NCBI RefSeq assembly: GCF_017591425.1 | Contig: NW_024464918.1 | Coordinates: 28,548,001-28,612,000, forward strand | DNA length: 64,000 bases | Origin: Ochotona curzoniae | Taxonomy: Eukaryota > Chordata > Mammalia > Lagomorpha > Ochotonidae | Direction: 5' to 3' | Notes under the pieces: generated by a model | What the model was told of the DNA's origin: nothing | The model's database searches: none | Seen by the model: only the letters and a program-made list of their open reading frames with translations | Shown here: positions 9,740 to 21,639 of the stretch, piece after piece | How the letters are laid out: each line of letters starts with the position of its first letter | How positions within the stretch are numbered: position 1 is the first letter of the stretch | Translations under genes and position numbers: made by a program

Positions 9740-11730
9740 TATATGTAAATGTTTTGTTTTTCAATATGTCTCCTTTTGTTTTTGGCTTAAACAACCTTCA
9801 CAAGAAAGAAAACTGGAGTGCTTGCCATCCAAGCAACAAATTGAAAGAGTGAGCCAGTGACTCAATGTCCCCAGAGATAGTAAGGAGCAGACCAATTGGT
9901 GAGAGGAAAGGAAGTCAGGATGAGGATGGGATGGGGCAGCTGACTTCCAGTAACCCAATGCTTTTAAAGATACTTCAATTACAAAATACGCAGCTGAGTG
10001 ATTTTGCAGGCCAAGCTGAACCTCCACCCCCAACCAGCCCAGCTCCCTCACCATCTGGTCCAACAAAGCTATAGAACATGGGAAGGGGCGCAAACTAGGG
10101 ACTAATGTGATGAATATGCCATCAGAAAGGCAGAGAAAGAAATGAGCAACCGATGGATCAAGTCTGCAAGACCCAACACATTGACAACACTGAGCCTCCA
10201 TTTCCTTGACCACCGAGCCCTTCTTTCCTCAAATTCTTTCAACATGCTATAATCACTACTAGATCAAGGTAAAAATAAAAGATCTTCTGGACTTTTTAAT
10301 GTAGATATTATGTCATCTTAGGAAAGAGGTAGCTTACATATTCTTTTCTAATCCTTAGGCCTCTTTATCCGTTTCCTTTTCTGGTCTTGGTGCATTAGCT
10401 AGTATTTCAAGCTCACCACTGAGGTGAGAAGGGACATTAATGAATTTTGTTAACATTATTGCCAGTACCTACAGGTGGGATCATGTGGTTTTTCTTTAGC
10501 ATGTTGAAGAATGTATAACTAACATTTATTTTTTAGGGATGGAGATTTTTTTGTGTAAAAAGTGATGCATATTGCCTAGCAGTATTTCCTTTTGTAACTC
10601 AATTGATATGAGCTAGTATTACTAAAACAATTATGCTACATCTTCTGTACAATAAATTCATCACCAAAATTCTTGTCTGTCTACATTGGAAAATAGTTAT
10701 GGGCTCTTGAGGTATTTTTTATGTTCCACAACTCTTACATGGCTGAGTAAGGGAGTTTTCTATCATTCCTGACATCCTCTCTTTATTCCAATTTTTATCT
10801 GACAGAAAACCTGTGCATTTGTATTATATGGCTGGAGACATTTCTTATTTTCTGTTTCAGGACACATAATCATTTCTGCTTATTTTCCTTCAATCTAGTT
10901 TAACATAAATGAGTAAAATTCCAACAAACATAAATTCTAACTCTTTTTATATGATGCTCTGCTCCCAACTTGTAAATTCAACCTAATTTACAATTATTTT
11001 CTCTATTGTATATTTCTCCATGAAAAAAACTGGAAGAAAGGTGTTTTTTTTTAATAGTTTCTTCTCTAAGCAATGTTAAGTTTGTGTGATAGAAATGTTT
11101 ATTCTGATTGGATACTATACAATGCATATATGCATCAAGGCATCATATGTAACCCTATAAAATGAAAAAAAAATCAAAATACATAAAGAAGCTAACATTC
11201 TTAACAGTCTAAGTCTGGCATCTAAGAATAGACTGTCAGGGTAAACTGCAGACCAGAGAAGTAAGGAGTTCAGTTTTGAAGTAAATTTCTTCCTCTAAAC
11301 TTCAGATTTAATTATATGTTCATCCCCCCCAACACACACACCCGCATATGCAAATGAGTCACAATCTGTTTACCACTTAACAGAAACAGCAAATAGAGAT
11401 CTTTGTTCTATTTTAATTCCCTCATTCTTTTTCTACCTTCCTAACCGATATGGGAAAATTGGACCAGCTGCACTTTGCTGTTTGTAGGCTACACCACGGG
11501 CATGAACAAACAGAAAATATGGACTACCTAACAAGATGTAACAAAATGTCTAAATACCACAGAATCTTCAGGTCATTCAAGACTGAGTTCATTCTACTGA
11601 TACCTCCAACTCAAATTTCCCACACATCCAGATTTGATGAAGTCTTTCACCGAGAAGTCCATGAGTGGCTCATGTTGGACGTGGATATTAAGGTTTGTTA
11701 GAAATGTGGCTATTTGGGACTGTAACAGTA
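9740..11730. other. Unclassified spacer
   Basis: Includes a 150-codon minus-strand open frame at 9761-10213 with no recognisable motif, and otherwise AT-rich unique sequence. C and CA runs occur at 11324-11342. Confidence 0.45.
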
Positions 11731-11734
11731 GTTT

Positions 11735-11912
11735 AGCCTGGGTGCTGGTTCATGTCCTGGCTGTTCCACTTCTCACCCAGCTCCCTGCGTGTGGCCTGAG
11801 AAAGAAGTAGAGGAAGACCCAAGTCCTTGGGTCCCGGACAAAATGTCAGGCTCCCAACTTCAGTCCATCTCAACATAGGCATTTGGGCAGTAAACCAGCG
11901 AATGTAAGGTCA

Positions 11913-11974
<62 letters not shown>

Positions 11975-12020
11975 CTCCCCATGTCTAAATTTGCAAGCCA
12001 AAATAAACCTGAAAAGCAAA
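11735..12020 (+). mobile_element. CSINE interrupted by TG expansion
   Basis: The body is recognisable (CCAGCTCCCTGCGTGTGGCC, AAGTCCTTGGGTCCCGG). The CT-rich tail region has become a TG array at 11916-11973, after which TTTCTCCCC and AAATAAACCTG continue the SINE end. Confidence 0.72.
11916..11973. repeat. TG microsatellite in a CSINE tail
   Basis: About 29 uninterrupted TG units inside the 3' part of a CSINE. Confidence 0.97.
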
Positions 12021-12119
12021 GCAATGTGTCCCTCTGCTGTATCTGTCAGGTTTCTTCACACGGTGACCAGTGAGACCGCCCTCTGCACACCTCTTCAGTG
12101 TAAATTGCATTTTTAGGGA

Positions 12120-12815
12120 TGTTCAGAGTTAGAAGATGGGAGCTTCAAGGATTTGCTATTTTCAACATCAATATACAGCAACAAGTTTAGGAACTGCAAC
12201 ATGTGTTATAAATTTTCATGTTATAATAAATGTGGTATTGGAAGCAAACTTTATAAGATGTCCTTTAAAATGCAAGTTTCCACATTTCACAATAGTTTGT
12301 TGTTCCCAATTATGACAAACTAAACCACTTGTTTAAAAATGCATACTACAGACAAAAGTCTCAATTTTGTTTCTTTAAGCACTCAAGTAAAATTGCATTA
12401 CATCCTTGCCTGTGTTTCTTCTGTCAAGTAAAGCAGTTTTTTTGACCACTGACTGAAAACTGAGTTGGTATGGAGCTTATAAAGTATTTTCTTGAGTTAT
12501 TTCAATTTAGTATTAAAATACCTAAGCCCTAAATTTAAATGGCATTATTTTATTTTCCATTTCATCAACATAAACTCAACTTGTAATGCGGTAACTTCCA
12601 TGCAATAAGAATTAAATAATTGCTAAATAAATTTCAGGTTACTGCAATACAATTTTGTTTAAAATAGTATTTCTATGCATATTTTCTCAAAATAAACTAA
12701 GTAAAAATACCACACAAATTTAAGACTATAGGCAACTCAAATTAAGCAACCTAGTTAGATTTAGAAATTGAATTGCTGTAAAAATATAAGCACAATTTTG
12801 TATTTTTTTTAATTT
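12120..12815. other. AT-rich spacer
   Basis: Very AT-rich and without gene or named repeat. Confidence 0.5.
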
Positions 12816-12817
12816 GG

Positions 12818-12915
12818 AGGGTTTTCACAAAGTTCCTGGAAACTAGTTTTACATCTTTGAAAAATGTATTCATCAGAATAAATTTGCCCTTTGATTTTCC
12901 CTGAACATTCTGCCT
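12818..12915. mobile_element. Mariner-like non-autonomous element, copy A
   Basis: The ends are imperfect inverted copies. CACAAAGTTCCTGGAAAC is on the left and TTTTCCCTGAACATTCTG on the right, matching the AAGTTCATGGAAA-type termini of short mariner-derived elements of mammals. There is no coding capacity. Two similar copies lie at 15559 and 24178. Confidence 0.45.
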
Positions 12916-12992
12916 TCATATACTTCACAACACAGGTTACATACCTGAGTTAGTGTTTATTTTTCTCTTTTCCTGCTAAGAAACAGTGATGG

Positions 12993-13265
12993 GGAAGCAG
13001 GCACAATGCCTCAAGTGGCTTATGTTCCATCTGCAAGTGCCAGCATCCCATACGGTCCCGGTTTGTGTCCCGGTGGCTTCACTTCCCATCCAGCTCCCTG
13101 GTTGTGGCCTAGGAAAGCAGTGAAGGACAGCCCAGAGCCTTGGGCCCCTGCACCCACATGGGAGGCCCGGAAGAGCTCCCAGCCCTGAATACAGCTAAGC
13201 TGAGCTGTGACCATTGTCGCCAGCTGGGGAGTGAACCAGTGGATATCTCTCTGTAAATCTAGGTG
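12993..13265 (+). mobile_element. CSINE, 3' end diverged
   Basis: The head GCAGGCACAATGCCTCAAGT, the CCAGCTCCCTGGTTGTGGCC body and GGGGAGTGAACCAGTGG are present. The CT tail is nearly absent, ending TCTCTGTAAATCTAGG. Confidence 0.85.
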
Positions 13266-13545
13266 TAACTTGGAGTAGCTTGTCTTGGCCTTGTTTTTAT
13301 TGAAAAAAAAATCTATACAGTCATCCACAGACATGTGGGTGCATAAGCATACATATATTTCTAGATAATTTTTTTATAAGACAAATACAGAAATACAGCA
13401 TTTAAACTGCTTTTCTCCCTTGTCACATATATGTCTTTAGTAAGAAACTATATATATCTTCACTCTTCTTGGATGAAGTCCCATTTTAGTTGGGCCAATG
13501 TTTGAACTGATGGTGCATGGAAAGTTAAATTAGCACTTGTTGCAG

Positions 13546-13624
13546 TCCTTATTAGCATAGGGGTAAGCATTCCTCTCTGTCATGTGATGATTGGGGGTTT
13601 GGAGTTCAATTCCCCAATGAGGAG
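13546..13624 (+). pseudogene. tRNA-Asp(GTC) pseudogene
   Basis: The 79-nt sequence aligns along its whole length with a 72-nt tRNA-Asp. The acceptor stem 13546-13552 pairs with 13617-13623 at all seven positions with one G-T wobble. The A-box is TAGCATAGGGG at 13553-13563, the anticodon GTC at 13579-13581, and the B-box GTTCAATTCC at 13604-13613. The T arm 13600-13616 has one A-C mismatch. The anticodon stem is destroyed (C-to-T type changes). The variable region (13589-13599) is 11 nt, several more than usual. It is therefore a decayed copy, unlikely to yield tRNA. Confidence 0.8.
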
Positions 13625-13639
13625 GTAGCCATTCATTTT

Positions 13640-14915
13640 GAAACGAAAGATAAAAATGTATGCTCATTCAATTATAATTATCAAAATGATTTTCTTTCTC
13701 ACCCAATCTTTTCTCATATCTTCCTTTTTTGTTGATTGATAGGAACCTTTAAAATTATCAGATATTTGTAGGATGAATAGCGTTCAGAAGTGCAGAGACA
13801 GGGTAGAATTATAGTAAAAAATATCTCTCCCATATTTATACTCTTACATAGGAGCAAGTAGCCTCAAAACCAGCTTTTCATTGTGATGGCAAATAATCCT
13901 GCAGGTGAAGGCCGGAAAATCTGATCAAACGGAGACTGTAAATCCTGCCAGCAAAAGATGGGACTGCTCATGCTCATTTAGTTGTCACTTGGTGATCACC
14001 TAATTCTTTCATCTGATCTTGAAAATGGCTCTTTGGTTATATAAAATCTTTCCAGTCAATTCAACAACAACTTTAAAAATACCACTTTTCTGACTCTCTG
14101 GCTTTTCCTGGATCTATTTGTCTTACTCTGTTCCTGGATTTGGATATTCATTGATTTATTTTTTCTATTGTATGCACACACGTTGGTGTATTTCGCAAGG
14201 CTAGTAGTCAGGTGATCACTGATACCAAAAAAGCTAGAGCATCAGAAAAAGTTTCTACCTTTACAGAAAAACAAGACTTGGGTCATTAGGCTTTAATAGT
14301 TTTTAATGTCTTGGGACACTGAAACAATTACCACTAGGAGAAAATGATTTAGCTAGCTCTTGAAGCTTATTCAGGAGCAGCTAAATACTTATAAATGTTT
14401 TTCAGATCTGGTCTGTGAATTTAACTGTCATCTCTGGACAGATGATCAGCCTGAATAGTGGACTTGCTCTGCATGGTAGGGAGCTTATCCTAGAAAAACA
14501 GCCACTTTCTCTTGGTGTTCTTAACAAATACAGAAATATGTAACAGCTTGCCCAGCTGTTGTATCAATAACTCAGATACTGAAACAAAGGAAATCTCCAA
14601 ATCACAGATTAAATGAATAAATGTGCTTCTAAATCCCCAAAAGGCCAATGTCCACTATTTTTCTCTCGAAGAATGAGCCTCTCCAAAACACAGCTAAAAT
14701 AACAACATAAATTTCTCTTTATCTCAGAAACTTGTGTAATTTTTACATGTGCCCTTTGCTCTACCCCACTCTATGATCATGTCAGAATTAATAATTAGGG
14801 AGTAGAGATTAAAAAGGGCAATGGGGACATTTCAAGTTCTTCCAGAAGGAGGAGTTACTCTCCCTGAAGGCTCAGGGAATCAGTAAGCAATATTCTGTTC
14901 ATCTCTCAATTAAAA
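13640..14915. other. Unclassified spacer
   Basis: No gene or named repeat seen. The sequence is AT-rich and of ordinary complexity. Confidence 0.5.
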
Positions 14916-14919
14916 TACA

Positions 14920-15218
14920 AACAAACATTTATTGATTTTTATTGGAGAGGCAGATTTACAAAGAGGAGAGACAAAGATCTTGCATCGACTGTTTCACTCT
15001 CCAGAGGCTGCCAGGGCCACAGCTGAGCTGATCCGAAGCCAAGAGCCCCCTCAGTCTTTCACACAGCTACAGGGTCCCAAGTTTTGAACCAGCATCTGCT
15101 TTCCCAGGCCACAGGCAGGGAACTGGATGGGAAGTGGAGCCACCTGTACACAAACCGGCACCATCATTTGGGATGCTGGCCTCACTCAATCCACTGCACT
15201 ACAACAGAGCACATGCTA
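14920..15218 (-). mobile_element. Antisense CSINE
   Basis: The reverse complement gives CSINE body and tail. ATTTATTGATTTTTATTGGA opens the A-rich end, followed by CAGATTTACA, CTTTCCCAGGCCACAGGCAG and GATGGGAAGTGGAGC. The head side near 15200 is diverged. Confidence 0.85.
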
Positions 15219-15558
15219 CTTTTACATTATTATAAAGGGGATTGGCTTACTGTCTCACAGCTTCCTCCTGCAGAATCCAAGGCTCCCGTCACATGCAGTC
15301 CTCCGGGGCCTGCAGAGAGATACTTTCTCATAACTTGCTCAGTTAATGTCTTCCTTCTTTAGAAAGTTCTCTACGTAAGGGCTGCACCTGACAGGAGACT
15401 GTGCTTTCATAGTTTTCCCACTGTAAAAGCTCACCTGACTCATCTTTTCAAGAGTCACTGTTTCAAGTCTGTCTGTGTTCCCACCTGGATAATATGTTCC
15501 ATCCCTAAACACTGTAACTTGGCCACATGCTTTGCAAATGCGTGTAGACTCAATGAAG

Positions 15559-15690
15559 AGGATGTTAAAAAGTTTGTGGCAAATGGATTTTAGAGAATTT
15601 TATTTTGGTGCAAAAACCTTAAAATCCATTCATAGCTTTTATTTGTTTAAATACCACTTCTTTTTCAAGATCTTGTTGAAGAACTGTTCG
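15559..15690. mobile_element. Mariner-like non-autonomous element, copy B
   Basis: Shares with the copy at 24178 an internal block, TTTGGTGCAAAAACCTTAAA here against TTTGATGCAAAAAAGATTAA there. It begins TTAAAAAGTTTGTGGCAAAT and ends near TTGTTGAAGAAC. No open frame of a transposase. Confidence 0.45.
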
Positions 15691-15694
15691 GACG

Positions 15695-16085
15695 GTACTG
15701 ATTCTCTTACTTGTTTAAGCTCTGCTATATGGAATTTCCCACGCAGTGGGTTGATTCTAAGCATGTTTGCTTCCTTAGTACAGAGCATAAAATCTGTCAT
15801 ATACAAAGGAAATACTGAAAACAGGCTGTCTACATTAGAGAGCTGTAGGTGTTAAAATCTCTGTATTGTAGTTAATACCGTTCTCTGTATTCAAAAAATT
15901 AATGCAATTATTGGGTTCATCTAAATCTTATGTCAAAATTATATTTAAAACATTAGAACTGATATAAATGCAAGTAATATGATAAAACCAAATGAACATG
16001 AATATAACATGTGAGTAGAGAATCCCTACTTTTTTTTAAAGTCTAGTTTTATCAATGCAAACAATCTTTCTTTTTTTTTTTTAAC
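15695..16085. other. AT-rich spacer
   Basis: No gene or named repeat seen; a T run ends it at 16071-16082. Confidence 0.5.
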
Positions 16086-16087
16086 AG

Positions 16088-16535
16088 CGTTGCTAAGTCT
16101 GGAGGTCATTATGTCAAGCAAAATCAGGAAGACACAGAAACACATACCACAAGTTCTGCATGATCTCACTCTGCTATGGGAACTAGAAATGCTGAGGCCA
16201 TAGAGGCAGTGACTAGAACACCAGCTACCCACGGCAGGGTGGGCAACAGAAAGACCTGTGGTTCGTCAAGGGATGCCACCTTAGTGCTAGAAGAGAAGAA
16301 AAAGGCTTTGGGGTTCTGTCACACAGCAGGGTATCCAAGGTAAAAATAAATTATAATCATATACCTTAAAATAACCACAGAAAGGATTTGGAATTTTCTC
16401 GCCACACACACGGGATCAGTGGTTAAGATAAATCAGCTAAATACCATGATGTCAGCATTATGTCATCTATACATGCGTCAAAAATCACACTGTATCCATC
16501 AATATGGACAAGTATTATATACCAATAAAAATAAG
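16088..16535 (+). mobile_element. Old L1 3'-UTR
   Basis: Matches the classic mammalian L1 3'-UTR in order. GGAGGTCATTATGTCAAGCA comes first, then ACACAGAAACACATACCACA, TGCATGATCTCACTCTGCTA, GGATTTGGAATTTTCTCGCC and AAAAATCACACTGTATCCAT, ending CCAATAAAAATAAG. The terminal A-rich tail fixes the 3' end and + orientation. Confidence 0.75.
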
Positions 16536-16539
16536 TTTT

Positions 16540-18080
16540 TAGAATGCTTGAAAATAAGACAAAGAAAGTTGTTCTATATTTTACAGGATATGCTTCAATC
16601 CTTTGGTGCTCTAATCGCATTCTGTGAAGGTTCATCTCATGCAGAAAGGTATGCTTAGCTAAAACAAAATCTGATTTCTCATTCTGAACCACTGTCACAT
16701 TGATAGATTGTTATTTCTTTTACCATGATATATTACTATGTTCTAAAGCAATTCTGATCCAGAGTCCATTTGTCATAAATGGCTCAAAGGAAAAATCTCT
16801 AATCAATACGTTGAAACCTAAACCAATCACTTTGAGATTCCAGGACAATCTGTTATTTGTTTTCCGATCCTATGATGCTCTACCTTACACACACACACAC
16901 ACACACTCTCTCTCTCATACACATACATTACACATTGACATTTATGCACATACAAAATACTTATGTTTACCTATGCTCTTCTATCTGTCAGGAAATGAAG
17001 GATTCTGAGTCTACACCTGCCTTTTTTCACGATAAATATGTACACTTTTCTGGAACATGTGCAAGCTATTGTAAGCATTTTCCCTTAGATAACCACACTT
17101 GTAAACGTTGTGGCTTCACAGCTCATGATGTCATCACTAGCTGTAGCTCTGAACGTTCCAAATGACACAGCGGCTGGGACTGGTTCTGCAAATGCAGCAA
17201 CAGAACGAGATGGCCTCGCGGGCTGGCAACGCACAACAGCCAGATCTAAGTCATGTTGCTAGCACAGGACTGCTGACCGTCAACAGCCTTTCTACAGGTT
17301 GCAGCCATTTCAGCTCTCAGGCATGGTAGCTTGAAGCAACATTCATCTCCTCACAATTGAAGAGATCAGAAGCCTGAGAGACTTCCTGGATTGACATTCA
17401 GTGTTTAGCCTGGCTGTGTTTCTTACATGTGTTCTAGGTGTTCTAGGGGCCACTTGTATTTTTAGGGTTTTGGCACCTTCTTAGGTCCTGCACGGTACTT
17501 CTCTTCAGATCTGACTTCTGTGTCTTGCTTCAATACAAAGATCCATGTCAGTAAGCCAGGCATGGGGCATCCAGGCTCTATCCAAAGATAATGACCTCAC
17601 CCACAAATGCAAAGTCCTTTTTGTCATTTATCATTCTACTGGCACAGATTTCAGTGATTAGGCGATGGAAGTTCTAGGTGAGCTACTATTCTGCCGATAA
17701 CAGATACCTATCAAAATCCCAACTTCACAGATACATGACCAAACATGTGCAGAGCATGCAATACACAGGTGTGGTGCTATTCACAGTCTGAGGTCCCCGA
17801 GTTGTCCCTGCTAGGTCACACAATCTGTGCCATGTTACTGACTCTAAGTCAGTTTCAATATTTCTAGAGTACAGATATAAACCGTAAGCTGAATCCTTTT
17901 CTCATTGCCACACAGTATATTGCTAAATGACTAGTTGCTAATGACGTAATCATTAGTATACTAATCGAGCCCAATCATTCTCATGCATACCTCAAATTCT
18001 TAAAGTTTTCCTGTCATCCAGTGGTTGTTGTCCTGATTCTATACCAGATACTCTAAGCACATATCACAACACATTAAAGG
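16540..18080. other. Unclassified spacer with a CA/CT microsatellite
   Basis: Contains (AC)n at 16887-16905 followed by (TC)n to 16916. Open frames at 16700-17165 run over this repeat and show nothing recognisable. The rest is unique. Confidence 0.5.
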
Positions 18081-18084
18081 GATG

Positions 18085-18345
18085 AAGTAAAGGAATAAAT
18101 GAAAGAAGTTGCCCCATTCCTGGATTGAAGAATTAATGCCATCAAAATGTCCATATAACCCAAAGCACTTATGATTCAATGGAACCCCAAAGAAAATATA
18201 AAAAACATTCTTCTCAGAGCTAGCAAAATGTTAAAATTAATACTGAAGTACAAGATAGCCCTCATAAATCTAAAACCTAAAAGCTGGCAGCATCATAATT
18301 CCAAATTTCAGTATATGACACAGAGCTGATGCAGTTAGGAGGCTA
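18085..18345 (+). mobile_element. L1 ORF2 3' fragment
   Basis: Follows ORF2 through GAAGAATTAATGCCATCAAA, TGTCCATATAACCCAAAGCA, GATTCAATGGAACCCCAAAG, AACATTCTTCTCAGAGCTAG and GGCAGCATCATAATTCCAAA. It is a frame-broken copy. Confidence 0.8.
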
Positions 18346-18511
18346 GGTATGTCTTCTCCCCTTGTTTCCCCCCTTCCCCTAGAGACAGGGAAAAAAATTT
18401 GGCAACAATGGACTCACTCACTTTCCCCTAACCTTCACCCCTTCCCACCCTAGCCATATATGTTAACATCATCAAAAATAAGATTGAATAGTACTAAAGC
18501 AAAACTAACTC

Positions 18512-18785
18512 AGGGGTGGCTGTTTAACCAGCAGTGACAATGCCTCTCACATTGAGGGGTCCGAGTTCTGCCCTTGCTTAGTTCCCTTTTCCAGCTCTCA
18601 TGAATGTGTACCTGGGAAGCAACAGGTTGTGGCTCAAGCAGTTAGCTCCCCACAACTCATATGAGAAAGCTAGTTGGATTCCAAGCTCCCGGCTTTAGCC
18701 CGGCCCAACCTGGCCTAGACCAGCTGTTGGCGGTGGCTGCACCACATGATGGGAGAGCTCACTTGCACTCTTGCACACTATTTGA
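18512..18785 (+). mobile_element. Old CSINE-type SINE
   Basis: The head is diverged (GGGGTGGCTGTTTAACCAGC). The body carries TACCTGGGAAGCAACAGGTT, CAAGCTCCCGGCTTTAGCCC and GGCCCAACCTGGCCTAGACC, marking an older lagomorph subfamily with no CT tail left. Confidence 0.65.
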
Positions 18786-18799
18786 TAAAAGACATTCAC

Positions 18800-19800
18800 A
18801 AAGGTATTTGATAAAAGTGCTCACAGAGGTTTAGTGTAAGCAGAAATCCTTTGTTCTTTTCTATTGTATTTTAGCTAATGAATTTAAGCCAATTCTGCAA
18901 CAGTAAATATTCTAAAGGCAGGATTAGAAACAAAGAAGTATATTTTAATGCATGTTACATACAAAATAATCTTACACACATTGTAATTTTGTAATTCTAT
19001 GATATACGCTTCCTGCTTTTGAGGAATCTGCAGTGGGAAGGCTGACACAGGATACGTTTTATGTGAGCATAGAAGAATGTAATCTAATTTCAAGAATCAG
19101 GGAAATTTTTCTGGAGGATTTGCTCTGTGATGTTAGGATTCCTGGAGCAAACAACATTCTCCTTTCAACCTCATCTTCTCAAAACAGACAAAACAGATTA
19201 GAGATGAAAGACTATGAGTCATGTTTCAGAGATTAATTGACTCATGATTTGGTTTTGAACTGAAGGATTCCCCAATCCATCAGTACTACCATCTTGTCCA
19301 AGTGGGAAGATAACAACAAAATGTATATATCTGTTCTAGGAAAAAATAAATTCTGAAAGAGTGTTTATTTAAAACAGTGTCTTCATGTAACTAGTATTCA
19401 GAACTCAATATTATATCTTCCAAATATATAAAAACCAACAATGTCTTCAACTTGTTATGAGTCTAGGCTCATATCCTTGTAGTGTTCTGCCATCCTCTTG
19501 GGAACATTTTCTCCATCACCCAGTGGTGATGAACAGTACATCCTGAAGGCCCAGGATCTCTAACAGCAACTTGCACAAGGTACATGCTATCTGAAAGATG
19601 GGACAGGGCAAGGTCATCATCCCTTAGCCAGGAATCCTAACTAGGAATACCCTGAATCCTGTTGAAGAGGTGCGAATCACTTTGACTAGGCTTGTAAGAA
19701 ACATACAAAAACCGAAAACACACATCTCTGTCTAGGGAGGGACCACTCACATGCAAGCCACTTACTCTGTTGCTCACTTGACAGTAAAAATGAAAGAAGG
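18800..19800. other. Unclassified spacer
   Basis: AT-rich unique sequence; no supported gene. Confidence 0.5.
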
Positions 19801-19804
19801 AGTG

Positions 19805-20140
19805 GATAGGCATTTGGCCTAATGGTTAAGATGTCTGCATCCCTAGCAACCTAGGGGGTTGGGCCATTGCATGCAGTGCTGGCATCCCATATGGATGCAG
19901 GTTTTAACCTCAGCTATTCTCTTCCATGCTAATAGTCTGGGAAAGTAGTAGAAAAATCATAAAAGTTCATGGGCACTGGCACCCATATGGGAGGCCCTGA
20001 ATGATGCTCTCGGCTCCTGATTTCAGCCTCACCCACTGCTGGTCACTGTAATCATCTTGGGAGTGAACCAGCAGATGGAAGATCTCTCTGCTTCTGACTC
20101 TCGTTCCAATTCCACCTTTTAAATAGATGAAATCTTCGAA
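19805..20140 (+). mobile_element. CSINE, intermediate age
   Basis: The head GGCATTTGGCCTAATGGTTA is tRNA-like. GCTGGCATCCCATATGGATG and GGGAGTGAACCAGCAGATGG follow, then a shortened CT tail with AAATAGATGAAATC at the end. Confidence 0.85.
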
Positions 20141-20164
20141 AAAAATTGCACCCCATTTTGCTGA

Positions 20165-20375
20165 GCTTGGTTTAAAATTTGGCCTCAGGACTCAAGCTTC
20201 CTGCTAATGTACATGCTGGAAGAGAGCAAGTGATGATTCCAGTGTTGGGTTCCTGCCACCTATTTTGGAGACCTAGAGCAAGTTCCTGTGTCCTAGCATC
20301 AGCCTGGCCCCTAGCATCAGCCTGGCCCAGCTCAGAAAACTGAAGGATTTGGGAGAGCATGTTTTCTAAGGTTAG
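20165..20375 (+). mobile_element. Old CSINE fragment with an 18-bp tandem duplication
   Basis: Body of an older subfamily (CTTCCTGCTAATGTACATGC, GTTCCTGTGTCC). The unit CCTAGCATCAGCCTGGCC occurs twice in tandem, exactly, at 20292-20309 and 20310-20327. Confidence 0.65.
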
Positions 20376-20429
20376 ATTATTGTGTGTGTGTGTATACATA
20401 CATATGTATGTTTTTAATCAACTATAGTT

Positions 20430-20600
20430 GTTCATGCCAGTGTGAGCTGAAAAACCCCCCAAGAGTGGCTGTTCCAGGGTGTTCCCCTCTTCCACTTGCA
20501 GTGATATGGGGCAGTCACCAGCCTGTCAATAAAGACTTTCGACCTTCTAAGAGTCTGACTCCAACTCATCTTTGCAATAGAATCTGCCAACTTGCAATAA
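20430..20600 (+). mobile_element. LTR-like fragment
   Basis: CCTGTCAATAAAGACTTTCG at 20521-20540, followed by a T/C-rich CTGACTCC stretch, resembles the R-U5 part of a mammalian endogenous retrovirus LTR. No partner LTR or internal coding part was seen, so it would be a fragment or solo LTR. Confidence 0.3.
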
Positions 20601-20619
20601 GGGACTACAATGTGTGATA

Positions 20620-20745
20620 TACATACGGGGGGTGGGGAACGGCAGGAGACAGGAAAAGGAGAATGATGAACCCCTATGCCTACAAGACTATAATGTGGAA
20701 AACAATTAAAAAAGCAAAAATAAATAAAAGCAAAAATAATTTCCA
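20620..20745 (+). mobile_element. Probable L1 3' end
   Basis: A G-rich tract (GGGGGGTGGGGAACGGCAGG) is followed by CCCCTATGCCTACAAGACTA and an A-rich end. It resembles the better L1 tail at 48490-48610, where CCCCAGTGCCTATAAAACTG occurs in the same position. Confidence 0.45.
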
Positions 20746-21239
20746 AAATAAAAACACTAAGAATTACAACATTTATGTGGTGATTCAGAATCCCTGGATA
20801 GCTAAAGGAAGTCTCTGAGCCTGACAGCTTCTATGACAGTACTCATGTATCTGCTGAGAGTTCTCCAACTTTCTTCTTAAGTCTATAAGGAGATGGTTTA
20901 GTTAATCTATTTGCTCGTATTGATTTCCCCATATCGTGTTAAATGGTTGCATTGCATCTGGAATCTACAGTAGCATGGCTGTCACAACAGGTCTACTTTG
21001 CCTGGTGTCTGGAATTGTTGCTCATTTTCTACAGGAAGAAGAGCAGAGGGAGCATTGGAAATGTACTGAGCAATCTTGGTGAGGCAAAATTCTCACCAGG
21101 AGGAGGAACCAATCCTAGAGGAAAGAAAGGCTAAAGGAGACACACAAGTTTCCAAGTTGAAACACAGTTAGGGAAGAAAGCCAGACCTGTATTTCAGAAG
21201 AAAGAAATCTTAGTGCTTGAAATTCAGATTTCAAGGCAG

Positions 21240-21620
21240 AAAGTCATCCGGGTCTGGCGGAGTCGGCCAGTAGTCCAGGCAGCACAGGTTTGCTGCCAAC
21301 TAGACCGGTGACACTTGACTGCAGCTGGGGCCTGCCGTGCTGCCTAACACAGTGGGAGATGTCATGTCCAATACTAGCCTGTGCTATAGCAAAGGAAGTC
21401 ACAGCAGCTACAACTGGAGGATGGGAAGCAAGCAGGGCCCGCCTTCCTGAAGGAAGACAATGGATGTGTCATGCAGTGCCCAGTTCCTGAGTGCCCGGAC
21501 ATTCTCCACTCACCATCCAGAGACAAAGACAAAGACAAAGAAGCATAGCCCGGGCTCCCTGCCAGTGTGGCCGCGGAGAGCCAGCAGGCGAGTGTACCTA
21601 CACCCCGAGTCATAAGGAGC
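21240..21620. other. CpG-richer patch of unknown origin
   Basis: GC and CpG content clearly exceed the flanks (CCGGGTCTGGCGGAGTCGGC, GACCGGTGAC, GGCCGCGGAG). It ends near a triplicated GACAAA at 21522-21539. Short open frames occur on both strands without recognisable motifs. An L1 5'-UTR or LTR fragment is the likeliest explanation; a promoter is possible. Confidence 0.35.
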
Positions 21621-21639
21621 ACTTGGTACATGACTGCAA

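Noticed and set aside
9761..10213. 150-codon minus-strand open frame
   Set aside because: No domain, signal or family resemblance, and no splice or promoter context; frames of this size occur by chance in 64 kb.
18355..18470. C-rich tract as an antisense L1 3' tail
   Set aside because: Only base composition supports it; no phrase of L1 text could be matched.
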